From assembly GCF_900101095.1 (NCBI RefSeq), contig NZ_FNFM01000010.1, positions 124,001-188,000 on the forward strand: a stretch of 64,000 nt of DNA, written 5' to 3'. Shown in pieces: positions 1 through 7,899 of the stretch. This DNA comes from Actinopolyspora mzabensis (GTDB lineage Bacteria > Actinomycetota > Actinomycetes > Mycobacteriales > Pseudonocardiaceae). Made by a program: the position numbers and the translations under genes. The notes under the pieces were generated by a model that did no database searches, was not told the DNA's origin, and saw nothing but the letters and a program-made list of their open reading frames with translations. Within the stretch, counting starts at the first letter, position 1. Each line of letters starts with the position of its first letter.

Positions 1-136
1 GACGACATGGTCGACCGAGCACCTCGAGGTATGAGGGCACACGCGTCCACCGTCGCGTGGGAGCTCGCGACGTGACCGCCCTGCCGACCTTCCCTCGAGG
101 TCTCGGACTCGCGCACCGCTCGCGGTGCGCACCGAT

Positions 137-350
137 GGCAGGTCTTCGGACTCGTGGGCACTGTCGGCGCCGGCCGGTTCTCCTACTGGTCGTCGGCTTC
201 CCGGACCCGAGGTCCAGTGCCGTGTTCCACTCGCGGTCCCCGGAAGGGACCGCGGCGGTGACGACGTTCGTTCCCACTCACCGCTGCGGGGCAGTTCCGG
301 ATTCACACCGGATTCCCTCTTGCCTCACCGGCGGGGCCGTTCGCCCTCGC
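137..350 (-). promoter_or_regulatory. Cobalamin (B12) riboswitch, minus strand
   Basis: Read on the minus strand, this stretch carries the conserved core of the cobalamin aptamer. Near 295-330 lie the GGGAATCCGGTGTGAATCC segment and the GCCCCGCAGCGGTGA segment that follows it. Near 137-155 is a B12-box-like 3' end (GTCCGAAGACCTGCC). Several hairpins lie between, including one near 232-255. The family senses adenosylcobalamin and usually represses cobalamin synthesis, cobalt or B12 transport, or B12-independent isoenzymes. The controlled gene must lie left of base 1 and is not visible. The opposite strand has no supported gene here. Confidence 0.88.
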
Positions 351-558
351 CGCTGAACCATCAGCGCTCGTATGGTTGCGCTCGCCGTCCGGTTTGGCAA
401 GCCCCGACCGGCTTTCACGGCGCTTGATCGGCACGCTCGTACCACCGCTCGGCTGCCGTTTCGCCGTTCGGTGTAGCAGCGGTCACACCGACCTCCGGGG
501 TGTGGTGGAGGCGTGGCGAACTTGCCAACGCCGGTGGCCGCGCGAAAGTATGTGGCAC

Positions 559-1911
559 ATGGCCGGTGAACTGCTGCCCGCGACCCGACGCGCACTGCTG
601 CGCCGCCTGGCACTGGAACAGTCGGGCAACCGTGTCCCCTCGCTCATCGCCGGATTGGTGCGCGACGGCGAGACGATCTGGGTGGACTCCCGCGGGTGGG
701 TGGACGATCGACGACCCGACTCCGATACGCAGTACCGCATCGGGTCCATCACCAAGACCTTCGTGGCGGTGCTGGTGATGCGGCTGCGCGACGAGGGGCT
801 GCTGTCGTTGTCCGACCGGTTCGGCGACCACGTGCCGGGGACGGCGGTCGACGACCGGCAGATCTGGCAGCTGCTCGCGCACTGCAGTGGGCTCAGCTCC
901 GAGCCGGCCGGGCAGTGGTGGGAGCGGACCAAGGGCGAGGCCGCCGAGGACTTCCTCGCGGGCGTGGACAGCGCCCAGCTGCGTCCCGAACCGCAGCACG
1001 TGTTCCACTACTCCAACACCGCTTTCGGGCTGTTGGGGCAGTTGATCGAACGCGCACGCGGCAAGGACTTCACGGCGGTGCTGCACGAGGAGATCCTGGA
1101 ACCGCTCGGGATGCGCCGCACCACGGAGAGCCCCGTCCCGCCGTACGCGCCGGGCCTGGCGGTGCACCCCTGGGCGGATGTGCTGCAGCCCGAACCGTTC
1201 GAGGACGCGGTCGCGATGGCTCCGGCCGGTCAGCTCTGGTCCACGGTCGACGACATGCTCCGCTGGTCGCGTTTCCTGATCGGTGAGACGGGGGAGGTAC
1301 TGCACCCCGACACGCTCGACGAGATGCGCAGGCCGGCCAGTGTGGACGACGGGCCGCAGTGGACCAGGGGAGCCGGCCTGGGGCTGCAACTGGCACGGCA
1401 CAACGGTCGCGCGCTCGTCGGGCACAGTGGCTCCATGCCGGGTTTTCTGGCCAATCTGCTGGCCGACCCCGCCGAGTCCACCGGTGTGATCTTTCTCGCC
1501 AACACCACCGCCGGGGCGAACGGCGCGCTCGCGGTCGATCTGCTCGAGATCCTCGCCGAGCACGAACCCCGCATCCCTCCGGAGTGGGTTCCCGAGGGCG
1601 GGGTCTCCGAGGACCTGTTGGAGCTGACCGGGTTGTGGTACTGGGGACCGGTGCCGCAACTGCTCCGGGTGCTGCCCGACGGCATGCTCGATCTCTCCGC
1701 CTGGCAGGGGCCGGGGCGGCCGTCGCGTTTCCGGCCGGACGGGCAGGACAACTGGATCGGCCTGGACGGGTACCACCGGGGGGAGCGGCTGCGCGTCGTC
1801 CGGGCCCCTGACGGAACTGTCACACACCTGGATCTCAACACCTTCGTCTTCACCAGAAGGCCCTACGATCCCTCGGCGCCCGTTCCGGGCGGGACGTTGC
1901 CCTGGGAGTGA
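559..1911 (+). CDS. Serine hydrolase of the beta-lactamase/penicillin-binding protein fold (class C-like)
   Basis: With the ATG at 559 the product is 450 residues (an ATG at 550 is also possible; the open frame runs back to 376). The three landmarks of the serine beta-lactamase-like family are present: SITK with the nucleophilic serine near residue 63, YSN near 151-153, and GHSG near 288-291. The fold matches class C beta-lactamases, D-aminopeptidases and esterases (Pfam Beta-lactamase). No clear signal peptide is seen from this start, so it may be cytosolic. The C-terminal ~90 residues form a separate extension common in this family. The substrate cannot be read from sequence. It stands alone, followed by a small hairpin. 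Confidence 0.85.
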   Translation: MAGELLPATRRALLRRLALEQSGNRVPSLIAGLVRDGETIWVDSRGWVDDRRPDSDTQYRIGSITKTFVAVLVMRLRDEGLLSLSDRFGDHVPGTAVDDRQIWQLLAHCSGLSSEPAGQWWERTKGEAAEDFLAGVDSAQLRPEPQHVFHYSNTAFGLLGQLIERARGKDFTAVLHEEILEPLGMRRTTESPVPPYAPGLAVHPWADVLQPEPFEDAVAMAPAGQLWSTVDDMLRWSRFLIGETGEVLHPDTLDEMRRPASVDDGPQWTRGAGLGLQLARHNGRALVGHSGSMPGFLANLLADPAESTGVIFLANTTAGANGALAVDLLEILAEHEPRIPPEWVPEGGVSEDLLELTGLWYWGPVPQLLRVLPDGMLDLSAWQGPGRPSRFRPDGQDNWIGLDGYHRGERLRVVRAPDGTVTHLDLNTFVFTRRPYDPSAPVPGGTLPWE

Positions 1912-1928
1912 GAACTCGGTGCGAGTTC
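1912..1928 (+). terminator. Short hairpin directly after the serine hydrolase
   Basis: A perfect 7-bp inverted repeat (GAACTCG / CGAGTTC) with a 3-nt loop begins at the base after the stop codon. There is no U-tract, as is usual in actinobacteria, so termination is only plausible. Confidence 0.4.
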
Positions 1929-2332
1929 TCGCGGAACTTCCCCGGCCGCAGCGCCGGAGCAGCCCCTCCCGCGCGGAACGAGCTGACGCGTAACCGCGCG
2001 TAGGGCCGACTCCGCCACCCGACAAGCCCGTCCCGAGGAGTCCTCTGGGGCTTCCCGATTTTCCGTGGCGGATCGTTGGCGGAGGCGGTTGTCCGGCATC
2101 CGCCAGTGGTGTTCCGGACCGCAGGGGCCCACTAAGTGAAACGGCGATTCTCGGGCCTCGGGCCTTCCCGTGTGGACGATCGGCACGCTGTGAGCGCTCT
2201 CGAAAAGAACTTCGTGCTCGTGGCGACCAGCTGTGTACACAGTGTTTCCTCGACTCCCTGCGGTTCTGCCGTGCGTGTCGTACGGCAGGCGCTGGTACTC
2301 CGTCCGAGGGAGAAGCCGCGGCCTCGCATGTG
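1929..2332. other. Intergenic stretch, no supported gene
   Basis: No open frame here has family support. A small hairpin (CTGCCGT 2266-2272 with ACGGCAG 2282-2288) is the only visible structure before the symporter promoter. Confidence 0.5.
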
Positions 2333-2388
2333 TTGACCGTCACCCGATCGTGTCGTACGTTGTCGAACAACGTTCGGTATTCCGGACA
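2333..2388 (+). promoter_or_regulatory. Promoter and operator of the symporter gene
   Basis: A -35-like TTGACC (2333-2338) and a -10-like TACGTT (2356-2361) are separated by 17 bp. The operator starts inside the -10 box: GTTGTCGAACAAC (2359-2371), then the imperfect palindrome GTTCGGTATTCCGGAC (2372-2387). The same two-part arrangement, with the same geometry relative to a TTGACC box, is in front of the operon starting at 5798. This position over the -10 and start region is typical of a repressor site. The likely ligand-responsive repressor is the IclR protein encoded at 4833-5594. Confidence 0.65.
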
Positions 2389-2434
2389 TGCGATTGGAGA
2401 GCCAACTCGCGGACGGCGACAGGATCGGACGACA

Positions 2435-4102
2435 ATGCACACTCTGGCCGATGGGCTACGGCTGTCCATGAACTGGATGGACAGCCTCATTCTTGTCATT
2501 TACTTCGTGGTCGTGCTAGGTATCGCGTTCGCCGCGAAACGAAGCGTCCACTCCACGCTCGACTTCTTTCTGTCCGGGCGTTCACTACCCGCGTGGGTGA
2601 CGGGACTGGCGTTCGTCTCGGCGAATCTGGGAGCCACCGAGATTCTCGGCATGGCAGCCAACGGTGCGCAGTACGGCGCCTACACCGTGCACTGGTATCT
2701 GATCGGCGCGATTCCTGCCATGGTTTTCCTCGGCCTGGTCATGATGCCGTTCTACTACAACTCGAAGGTGCGCAGCGTTCCCGAATTCCTGCTGCGGCGG
2801 TTCAGCAGCTCCTCGCACCTGTTGAGCGCGGTCATATTCGCGGTGGCCTCGGTCCTGATAGCCGGTGTGAACCTCTACGCTCTGGCGATCGTGCTGCGGG
2901 CACTGCTCGGCTGGCCGATCCCACTGTCCATCGTCATAGCCGGTGTGTTCGTGCTGATCTACATCACCGTCGGTGGACTCACCTCGGCCATCTACAACGA
3001 GGTCCTGCAGTTCTTCGTCATCGTGGCGGCACTGGTGCCGCTGACCGTGCTCGGACTGATCCGGGTCGGCGGGGTCGGCGGCGTCATCGACAAGGTGACC
3101 GCCTCCGAGGGAGCGCAGTTCCTGACCGCATGGGGCGGAACCGGATTCGGGCAGGACAACCCGCTCGGGGCCAACTGGCTCACCATCTCGCTCGGCCTCG
3201 GCTTCGCGATCTCCTTCGGGTACTGGACCACCAACTTCGCGGAGGTGCAGCGCTCGCTGTCCGCCAAGAACCTCTCGGCGGCCCGGCGGACCCCGCTGAT
3301 CGCGGCGTTCCCCAAGATGTTCATCCCGCTGGTCGTGGTGCTGCCCGGTCTGATCGCGTTGATCATGCAGCCCGACATCGGCCAACCGGGCAGTCAGTAC
3401 GACTACAACTCGGCGATTCCGCTGCTCATGGCGCAATTGTTGCCGAACGGCGTGCTGGGGCTGGCGGTCACGGGGTTGATGGCATCGTTCATGGCCGGTA
3501 TGGCGGCCAACGTCTCCAGTTTCAACACCGTGTTCACCGCGGATATCTGGGAGCCGTACATAAAGCCGAACATGCCGGATTCGCACTATCTCACGGTCGG
3601 CCGTGTCATCACCGCCATCGGTGTGGTGATCGGTATCGGAACGGCGTTCATCGCGGCTTCCTTCAGCAACATCATGAACTACATGCAGACGTTGTTCTCG
3701 TTCTTCAACGTCCCGCTGTTCGCCACGTTCATTCTGGCGCTGTTCTGGAAACGCATGACCGCCAAGGCGGGATTCTGGGGACTGCTGCTCGGCACCCTCG
3801 CACCGATCGCGTTCTACAGCATGTACCGGGCCGGAATAGTGGACATGGACAGCGCGCAGGGCGTGAACATGATCGCCGCGATCATCGCACTCGTGACCGA
3901 TCTCGTGGTCAGTGTTCCGATCGCGCTGGCGACCACTCCGAAGTCGGAGGCCGAACTCGCGGGGCTGGTCTACACCCGGGCCGATGCCACGGACTCCGGG
4001 GAAATGCAGCGGGGCGACGACGCGTGGTACCGCAAACCGGCCCTGCTCGGTTGGGGTGCGATCGTGCTCGCCGTGCTGTGCTACGTCCCCTTCTCCCTCT
4101 AG
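2435..4102 (+). CDS. Sodium:solute symporter (SSS family), probably for a sugar or sugar acid
   Basis: From the ATG at 2435 (purine-rich stretch about 10 nt upstream) the product is 555 residues. The open frame extends back to 2330, but that would run into the operator. About 13-14 hydrophobic segments begin with MNWMDSLILVIYFVVVLG. Features typical of the SSS family and close to the sugar branch (vSGLT-like) include the early FLSGRSLPAW, GATEILGMAANG and VRSVPEFLLRRF segments and YITVGGLTSAIYNEVLQ in the middle. It should couple sodium entry to solute uptake. The shared operator with the sugar-acid operon at 5.8-10.4 kb suggests it imports that pathway's substrate; the exact substrate is unknown. 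Confidence 0.85.
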   Translation: MHTLADGLRLSMNWMDSLILVIYFVVVLGIAFAAKRSVHSTLDFFLSGRSLPAWVTGLAFVSANLGATEILGMAANGAQYGAYTVHWYLIGAIPAMVFLGLVMMPFYYNSKVRSVPEFLLRRFSSSSHLLSAVIFAVASVLIAGVNLYALAIVLRALLGWPIPLSIVIAGVFVLIYITVGGLTSAIYNEVLQFFVIVAALVPLTVLGLIRVGGVGGVIDKVTASEGAQFLTAWGGTGFGQDNPLGANWLTISLGLGFAISFGYWTTNFAEVQRSLSAKNLSAARRTPLIAAFPKMFIPLVVVLPGLIALIMQPDIGQPGSQYDYNSAIPLLMAQLLPNGVLGLAVTGLMASFMAGMAANVSSFNTVFTADIWEPYIKPNMPDSHYLTVGRVITAIGVVIGIGTAFIAASFSNIMNYMQTLFSFFNVPLFATFILALFWKRMTAKAGFWGLLLGTLAPIAFYSMYRAGIVDMDSAQGVNMIAAIIALVTDLVVSVPIALATTPKSEAELAGLVYTRADATDSGEMQRGDDAWYRKPALLGWGAIVLAVLCYVPFSL

Positions 4103-4479
4103 TTTTGGACAGAGTCTTTGGCCGGGCTGCCGGGGTGGTCCCGTGGCGGAACCTCTCGCACGGCTCTCGCTGCGGGTCCGGAGACATCGGGTAGGCACTA
4201 CACAACGTCTCCGGCGTCCTCGCGAGAGCCGCACGGGAGAACCCGCGGCGGTGCCGACCGCGTGAGTGGTGGGAGTTCGGCGCCGGGAGTACTGAAGGGA
4301 TACGTCACACGACGGCCCGACCGAATGGAGAAATTCGATGCGGACGTACCGCACGCTTCGAACGGGGTCCGACGCGTGGTTCACCGAGGAACGTGGGGTC
4401 CCTCCGCGAGCAGTGTTCGTTGAGTCGGGGGCCGAGGTTTTTGGATCAAGAAGGACAGCAGGTTCGGTGGAGGTGAGCG
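4103..4479. other. Intergenic stretch holding a long hairpin repeat
   Basis: The 377 bp between the symporter and the small membrane protein are filled mainly by the ~105-bp repeat at 4144-4248. No supported gene is seen. Confidence 0.6.
4144..4248. repeat. Long hairpin-forming intergenic repeat, copy 1
   Basis: This ~105-bp element is nearly identical to 56377-56480. It begins TGGCGGAACCTCTCGC and ends GAGAACCCGCGG. Nested inverted repeats are visible: GGAGAC with GTCTCC in the middle, and CTCTCGC with GCGAGAG outside. A long stem-loop is therefore likely in RNA or single-stranded DNA. It contains no open frame with family support. It lies just after the symporter gene, so it may also serve as a transcript end. 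Confidence 0.75.
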
Positions 4480-4767
4480 ATGTCGGAGTCGCGTGAACCG
4501 GGAAGCGAGCAGTCGGACGCCGCGCGGCGGGAGAGATCGGCGAAGCTGTTCGACGTGCGGACGGTCATAGGCGGCCTGTTCGTGGTCTACGGCCTGTTGG
4601 TCGGTTCTGCCGGGCTGTTTCCCACCGAGGAGGGGCTGGCCAAGTCGCAGGGGGTCAACATCAACCTCTGGACCGGGTTGTCCATGTTGGTGCTGGGTGG
4701 GCTCTTCCTGCTGTGGGTGCGGTTGCGGCCGTTGGAAACCCCGACGCAGGGCGACGAGGGCGACTGA
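4480..4767 (+). CDS. Small membrane protein, function unknown
   Basis: A 95-residue protein with a good ribosome-binding site (GGTGGAGGTG just upstream of the ATG). The first ~25 residues are charged. Two hydrophobic segments follow (about 27-46, VIGGLFVVYGLLVGSAGLF, and about 61-80, LWTGLSMLVLGGLFLLWV), then an acidic tail. It should sit in the cytoplasmic membrane with both ends inside. Similar small two-helix proteins are common in actinobacteria but no function is known to me. It ends at a strong bidirectional terminator. Confidence 0.75.
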   Translation: MSESREPGSEQSDAARRERSAKLFDVRTVIGGLFVVYGLLVGSAGLFPTEEGLAKSQGVNINLWTGLSMLVLGGLFLLWVRLRPLETPTQGDEGD

Positions 4768-4793
4768 TCGGGTTTTACGTCGTGGAAACCCGC

Positions 4794-4835
4794 TGACGGG
4801 GCTTTTCGCTCCGACCGGAGCGAAAAGCCCCGTCA
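4794..4835. terminator. Bidirectional terminator with a perfect 19-bp stem
   Basis: Arms 4794-4812 and 4817-4835 are exact reverse complements around a GACC loop. The right arm includes the stop codon of the convergent iclR-type gene. The A/T run inside the stem (CTTTTCG / CGAAAAG) can give a short U-rich segment in either direction. Confidence 0.85.
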
Positions 4836-5594
4836 CGCGCGGTAGCCCAACCGTTCCGAGAGGTTCCCCGCTCCCCGCATCACGGTTTCGGTGAGTTCGC
4901 TCTCCGCGGCGTCATTCCAGCGCGGGATGGGAACCGCGATGCTCATCGCGGCCACGACGACTCCGTAGTGATCGTGTACCGGGGCCGCGACACAGGCGAC
5001 CGCGTCGTTGGACTCGCAGTACTCCCGGGACCGACCGCACTCGGCCACGTTGTCGAGCTCCGCGCGCAGGCTGGTGAGATTGGTGATGCTGTTGTCCGTC
5101 ATCGCGCGCAGCGCCTCCGAACCGTAGAGCTCGTCGAGCTCCGGTGTCGGGAGCGAGGCGAGGAGGGCCTTGCCGACAGCGGTGCAGTGGGCCGGCAACC
5201 GCCTGCCCACGGCCGAGACCATCCGCACCGGGTGTCCACTGTCGACCTTGGCGATGTAGAGCACCTCGGTTCCCTCGCGGATGCCGATGTGCACGGTCTC
5301 GTTGCACTCGGCGGCCACTTCCTCCGCCACCAGCTGCCCCTCGCGGGCGAGGTCGAGGCGGTCGGCGTAGGCGGAGCCGAGCTGGAAACCCCGCACCCCC
5401 AGGCGGTAGCGAGCGCCGCCCCGTCCCGAGGGGACGAGATACCCGCGTTCCACGAGCGTGCTGAGCAGCTCGTGCACCGTTGTGCGCGGCAATCCGAGCT
5501 TTCCCGTGATCTCCGGAGCGCTGAGCTCCGGTTCGTCCAGGAACAGCTCCAGGATGTCGAATGCCCGCTGTAGTGCGGGTACCGCTCGTGCCAC
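4833..5594 (-). CDS. IclR-family transcriptional regulator of sugar-acid catabolism
   Basis: A 253-residue protein with a GTG start preceded by GGGAGGACG. The N-terminal winged helix-turn-helix is clear (LSAPEITGKLGLPRTTVHEL, about residues 24-43). The C-terminal IclR ligand-binding domain follows, with family stretches such as LPAHCTAVGKALLA and VACVAAPVHDHYGVVVAAMS. IclR proteins usually repress neighbouring catabolic operons and release on binding a pathway intermediate. It is divergent from the operon at 5798. A copy of the shared palindrome lies 79 bp upstream of its start (5673-5688), suggesting autoregulation. The inducer is unknown. Confidence 0.92.
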   Translation of the reverse strand: MARAVPALQRAFDILELFLDEPELSAPEITGKLGLPRTTVHELLSTLVERGYLVPSGRGGARYRLGVRGFQLGSAYADRLDLAREGQLVAEEVAAECNETVHIGIREGTEVLYIAKVDSGHPVRMVSAVGRRLPAHCTAVGKALLASLPTPELDELYGSEALRAMTDNSITNLTSLRAELDNVAECGRSREYCESNDAVACVAAPVHDHYGVVVAAMSIAVPIPRWNDAAESELTETVMRGAGNLSERLGYRA

Positions 5595-5672
5595 CGGATT
5601 CGTCCTCCCGTCGTCGAGCCGGGACGCGTTGTGAGCCGGCCCGCGATGCCTGCCGACCGCAGCTCGGCATTT

Positions 5673-5688
5673 GACCGGTATTTCGAAC
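5673..5688. promoter_or_regulatory. Operator palindrome between the IclR gene and the sugar-acid operon
   Basis: GACCGGTATTTCGAAC matches 15 of 16 positions of the motif GTYCGRTATTYCGRAC found at 2372-2387 and 5772-5787. Its place upstream of the minus-strand regulator fits autoregulation. Confidence 0.6.
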
Positions 5689-5730
5689 AGTCTACCGAAC
5701 AGAGCTGCCGGTTGCTCGCGGCATCGCCTA

Positions 5731-5787
5731 TTGACCTCGCGGAACTCCCGCGACTAAGTTGTCCGAACAACGTCCGATATTTCGAAC
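5731..5787 (+). promoter_or_regulatory. Promoter and operator of the sugar-acid operon
   Basis: A TTGACC box (5731-5736) lies 18 bp upstream of TAAGTT (5755-5760). The operator begins inside the -10 box: GTTGTCCGAACAAC (5758-5771), followed by GTCCGATATTTCGAAC (5772-5787). The ribosome-binding site GGAG of the first gene starts at 5788. A bound protein would block the promoter. Confidence 0.65.
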
Positions 5788-5797
5788 GGAGTAGGCG

Positions 5798-6739
5798 TTG
5801 GAAGCACGAACGTTCTTGCGATCCCAAGGATTGCCATCCGGGGATGCCGAGTCACCGCCGGACAGCTCGAAGCGTTTCCCGGACGGTGCTCGTTACCGGG
5901 TGGAGATCCCCAGCACCGAGGGGCCGGAAGTGCTCGACGCGGTGCTTGCCGAGGCCGATGAGCGCGCTGTCCCGGTACACCGGATCTCCCAGGGAAGCGG
6001 GGCGATGCTGCTCACCGACGGGGAACTCACGCGCATGGCGGGCACCGCCGCCCGCAACCACGTCGAGTTGAGCCTGTTCGCCCGGCCACAGGCCGGCTGG
6101 CACACCGGTGCGATGGCCTCGTCCCCGACCGGCGGCGCCCTCGCGTCCCAGGCGCGCGGCACCGAGCAGCTGGTTCACGTACTCGAGGACATCCGCAGAA
6201 GCGCGGCAGCCGGAGTGCGCAGCGTGCTGATCACCGATCTGGGAGTGCTCTCCGTGGCCGCCAGAATGCGTGCCCAACGGGAACTCCCCCCGGACATGCG
6301 CTTCAAGATCAGCGTCCAAATGGCACTGTCCAATCCGGCATCGATACGTATCGCGGAGGAGTTCGGCGCCGACACCTACAACGTGCCGACCGATCTCTCC
6401 CCGGCGCAGCTGGCCGCGATCCGAGCGGCCACGGACCTTCCACTCGACGTGTACATCGAGTCCCCGGACGAGCTCGGCGGATTCGTCCGGCACTACGAGA
6501 TAGCCGAGATAGTGCGGGTGGCCGCGCCGGTCTACGTCAAGTTCGGGCTGCGCAACGCCCCCAACATCTATCCGAGCGGAAGCCATCTCACCGACACGGC
6601 CGTCGGCCTCGGGAAGGAGCGTGTCCGCCGCGCCCGCATCGGGCTGGACATGCTGCACCGCTACATGCCCGAGGCGGAGACATCCGAGTTGCCCGTGGCC
6701 GATCTGGCCGTACCGACCGAAGTGGGTGAACACCGATGA
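5798..6739 (+). CDS. U32-peptidase-like TIM-barrel protein heading the sugar-acid operon; activity unknown
   Basis: A 313-residue protein with a TTG start and a GGAG box 6 nt upstream. After a ~50-residue variable N-terminus, the pattern of short beta strands and helices fits the (beta/alpha)8 barrel annotated as U32 peptidase: VRSVLITDLGVLSVAARM, FKISVQMALSNPASIRIAEEFGADTYNVPTDL, LPLDVYIESPDELGGFVRHYEI, PVYVKFGLRNAPNIYPSGSH. No protease catalytic set can be recognised, and many U32-like proteins are not proteases. Its stop overlaps the next start (ATGA). Placement between a dehydratase-type pathway and a ketoglutarate-semialdehyde dehydrogenase suggests a carbohydrate-related role. Family assignment is moderate; function is open. 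Confidence 0.6.
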   Translation: MEARTFLRSQGLPSGDAESPPDSSKRFPDGARYRVEIPSTEGPEVLDAVLAEADERAVPVHRISQGSGAMLLTDGELTRMAGTAARNHVELSLFARPQAGWHTGAMASSPTGGALASQARGTEQLVHVLEDIRRSAAAGVRSVLITDLGVLSVAARMRAQRELPPDMRFKISVQMALSNPASIRIAEEFGADTYNVPTDLSPAQLAAIRAATDLPLDVYIESPDELGGFVRHYEIAEIVRVAAPVYVKFGLRNAPNIYPSGSHLTDTAVGLGKERVRRARIGLDMLHRYMPEAETSELPVADLAVPTEVGEHR

Positions 6740-7899
6740 GGATCACGAAAATCGAACCCCTGGTGCTCGGCACGCCCTGGCGCGATCTGACCTATCTGCG
6801 GGTGCACACCGACGACGGCATCGTGGGTGTCGGCGAGACCCGCATGCTGGGGCACACCGAGGCGCTGCTCGGATACCTCAACGAGGCCGCGCGCAACCAC
6901 GTGATCGGTGCCGACCCCTTCAACACCGAAGCGCTGGTGTGGCGCATGAAGCGCGGGGACTACGGCCGGGCCGGTGAGGTCGTCATGTCCGGCATCGCCT
7001 GCGTGGAGATGGCCTGCTGGGACATCGTCGGCAAGGCACTCGGGCAACCCGTCTGGCGGTTGCTGGGCGGGAACGTCCGGGACGGGATAAAGGCCTACGC
7101 CAACGGCTGGTACACCGTGGAGCGCACCGCCGAACAGTTCCACGAAGCGGCCCGTGCGGTGGTCGACAGGGGATATCGGGCACTCAAGTTCGACCCGTTC
7201 GGTCCGGGCCGCTGGGAACTGGAGCCCGCCGAGGCGCGGCGCTCGGTGGAACTGGTCTCGGCCGTACGGGACGCCGTCGGCCCCGACGTGGAGATCCTGG
7301 TCGAGATGCACGGCCGGTTCACACCCGCCGAGGCCACCCGCATCGCAAAGGAGCTCGAGCCGTTCGATCCCAGCTGGATCGAGGAACCGGTGCCGCCGGA
7401 GAACCAGGAGGCGTTGGCCAAGGTCTCGCGGAACACCACGCTGCCGGTGGCCACCGGTGAGCGTATCCACGACCGCACCGAGTTCCGCGAGTTGTTCGCA
7501 CACCAGTCCGCCGACATCATCCAACCCGACATCGGGCACTTCGGCGGAATAATGGAGACGCGAAAGCTCGCCGCCACCGCCGAGACCCACTACGTGCTGC
7601 TGGCACCGCACAACGTCGGCGGCCCGGTGCTCACCGCCGCCAACCTGCACCTCGCCGCGGTGACCGAGAACTTCAAGATCCAGGAGCACTTCAACGACTT
7701 CGCCGACTCCCACGTGAAGCAGGCCGCTCCCGGCGTCCCCGAAGTGGCGGACGGCTACTTCGCGCTGCCCACGGGCCCCGGCCTGGGGGTGGAGCTCGAC
7801 GTCGACTTTGTGCGGGAGTACCCGGCACGCGGTGCCAGGTTCGACCTCTACGCCGAGGACTGGCAGTTTCGGGGTACGAAGGGAGAGAGCGCCTCTTGA
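6736..7899 (+). CDS. Sugar-acid dehydratase of the enolase superfamily (mandelate racemase/muconate lactonizing type)
   Basis: A 387-residue protein with the metal and general-base pattern of acid-sugar dehydratases: Glu190 in VEMHGRF with His192, Glu217 in IEEPVPPEN, Glu242 in TGERIHDR, Asp265 in QPDIGHFGG, His292 in APHNVGG and Glu317 in QEHFND. The EMHGR and APHN signatures resemble galactonate/gluconate-type dehydratases, which abstract the C2 proton of an aldonate with Mg2+ and eliminate water to a 2-keto-3-deoxy acid. It overlaps the previous gene by 4 bp and the next by 4 bp, so the three are translated together. The exact aldonate cannot be told. Confidence 0.85.
   Translation: MRITKIEPLVLGTPWRDLTYLRVHTDDGIVGVGETRMLGHTEALLGYLNEAARNHVIGADPFNTEALVWRMKRGDYGRAGEVVMSGIACVEMACWDIVGKALGQPVWRLLGGNVRDGIKAYANGWYTVERTAEQFHEAARAVVDRGYRALKFDPFGPGRWELEPAEARRSVELVSAVRDAVGPDVEILVEMHGRFTPAEATRIAKELEPFDPSWIEEPVPPENQEALAKVSRNTTLPVATGERIHDRTEFRELFAHQSADIIQPDIGHFGGIMETRKLAATAETHYVLLAPHNVGGPVLTAANLHLAAVTENFKIQEHFNDFADSHVKQAAPGVPEVADGYFALPTGPGLGVELDVDFVREYPARGARFDLYAEDWQFRGTKGESAS

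Noticed and set aside
415-2499. Open frame of 694 codons on the minus strand
   Set aside because: Antisense to the serine hydrolase gene, low complexity, no ribosome-binding site or family motif.
2585-4384. Open frame of 599 codons on the minus strand
   Set aside because: Shadow of the symporter gene, with a hydrophilic Arg/Asp/Gln-rich translation.
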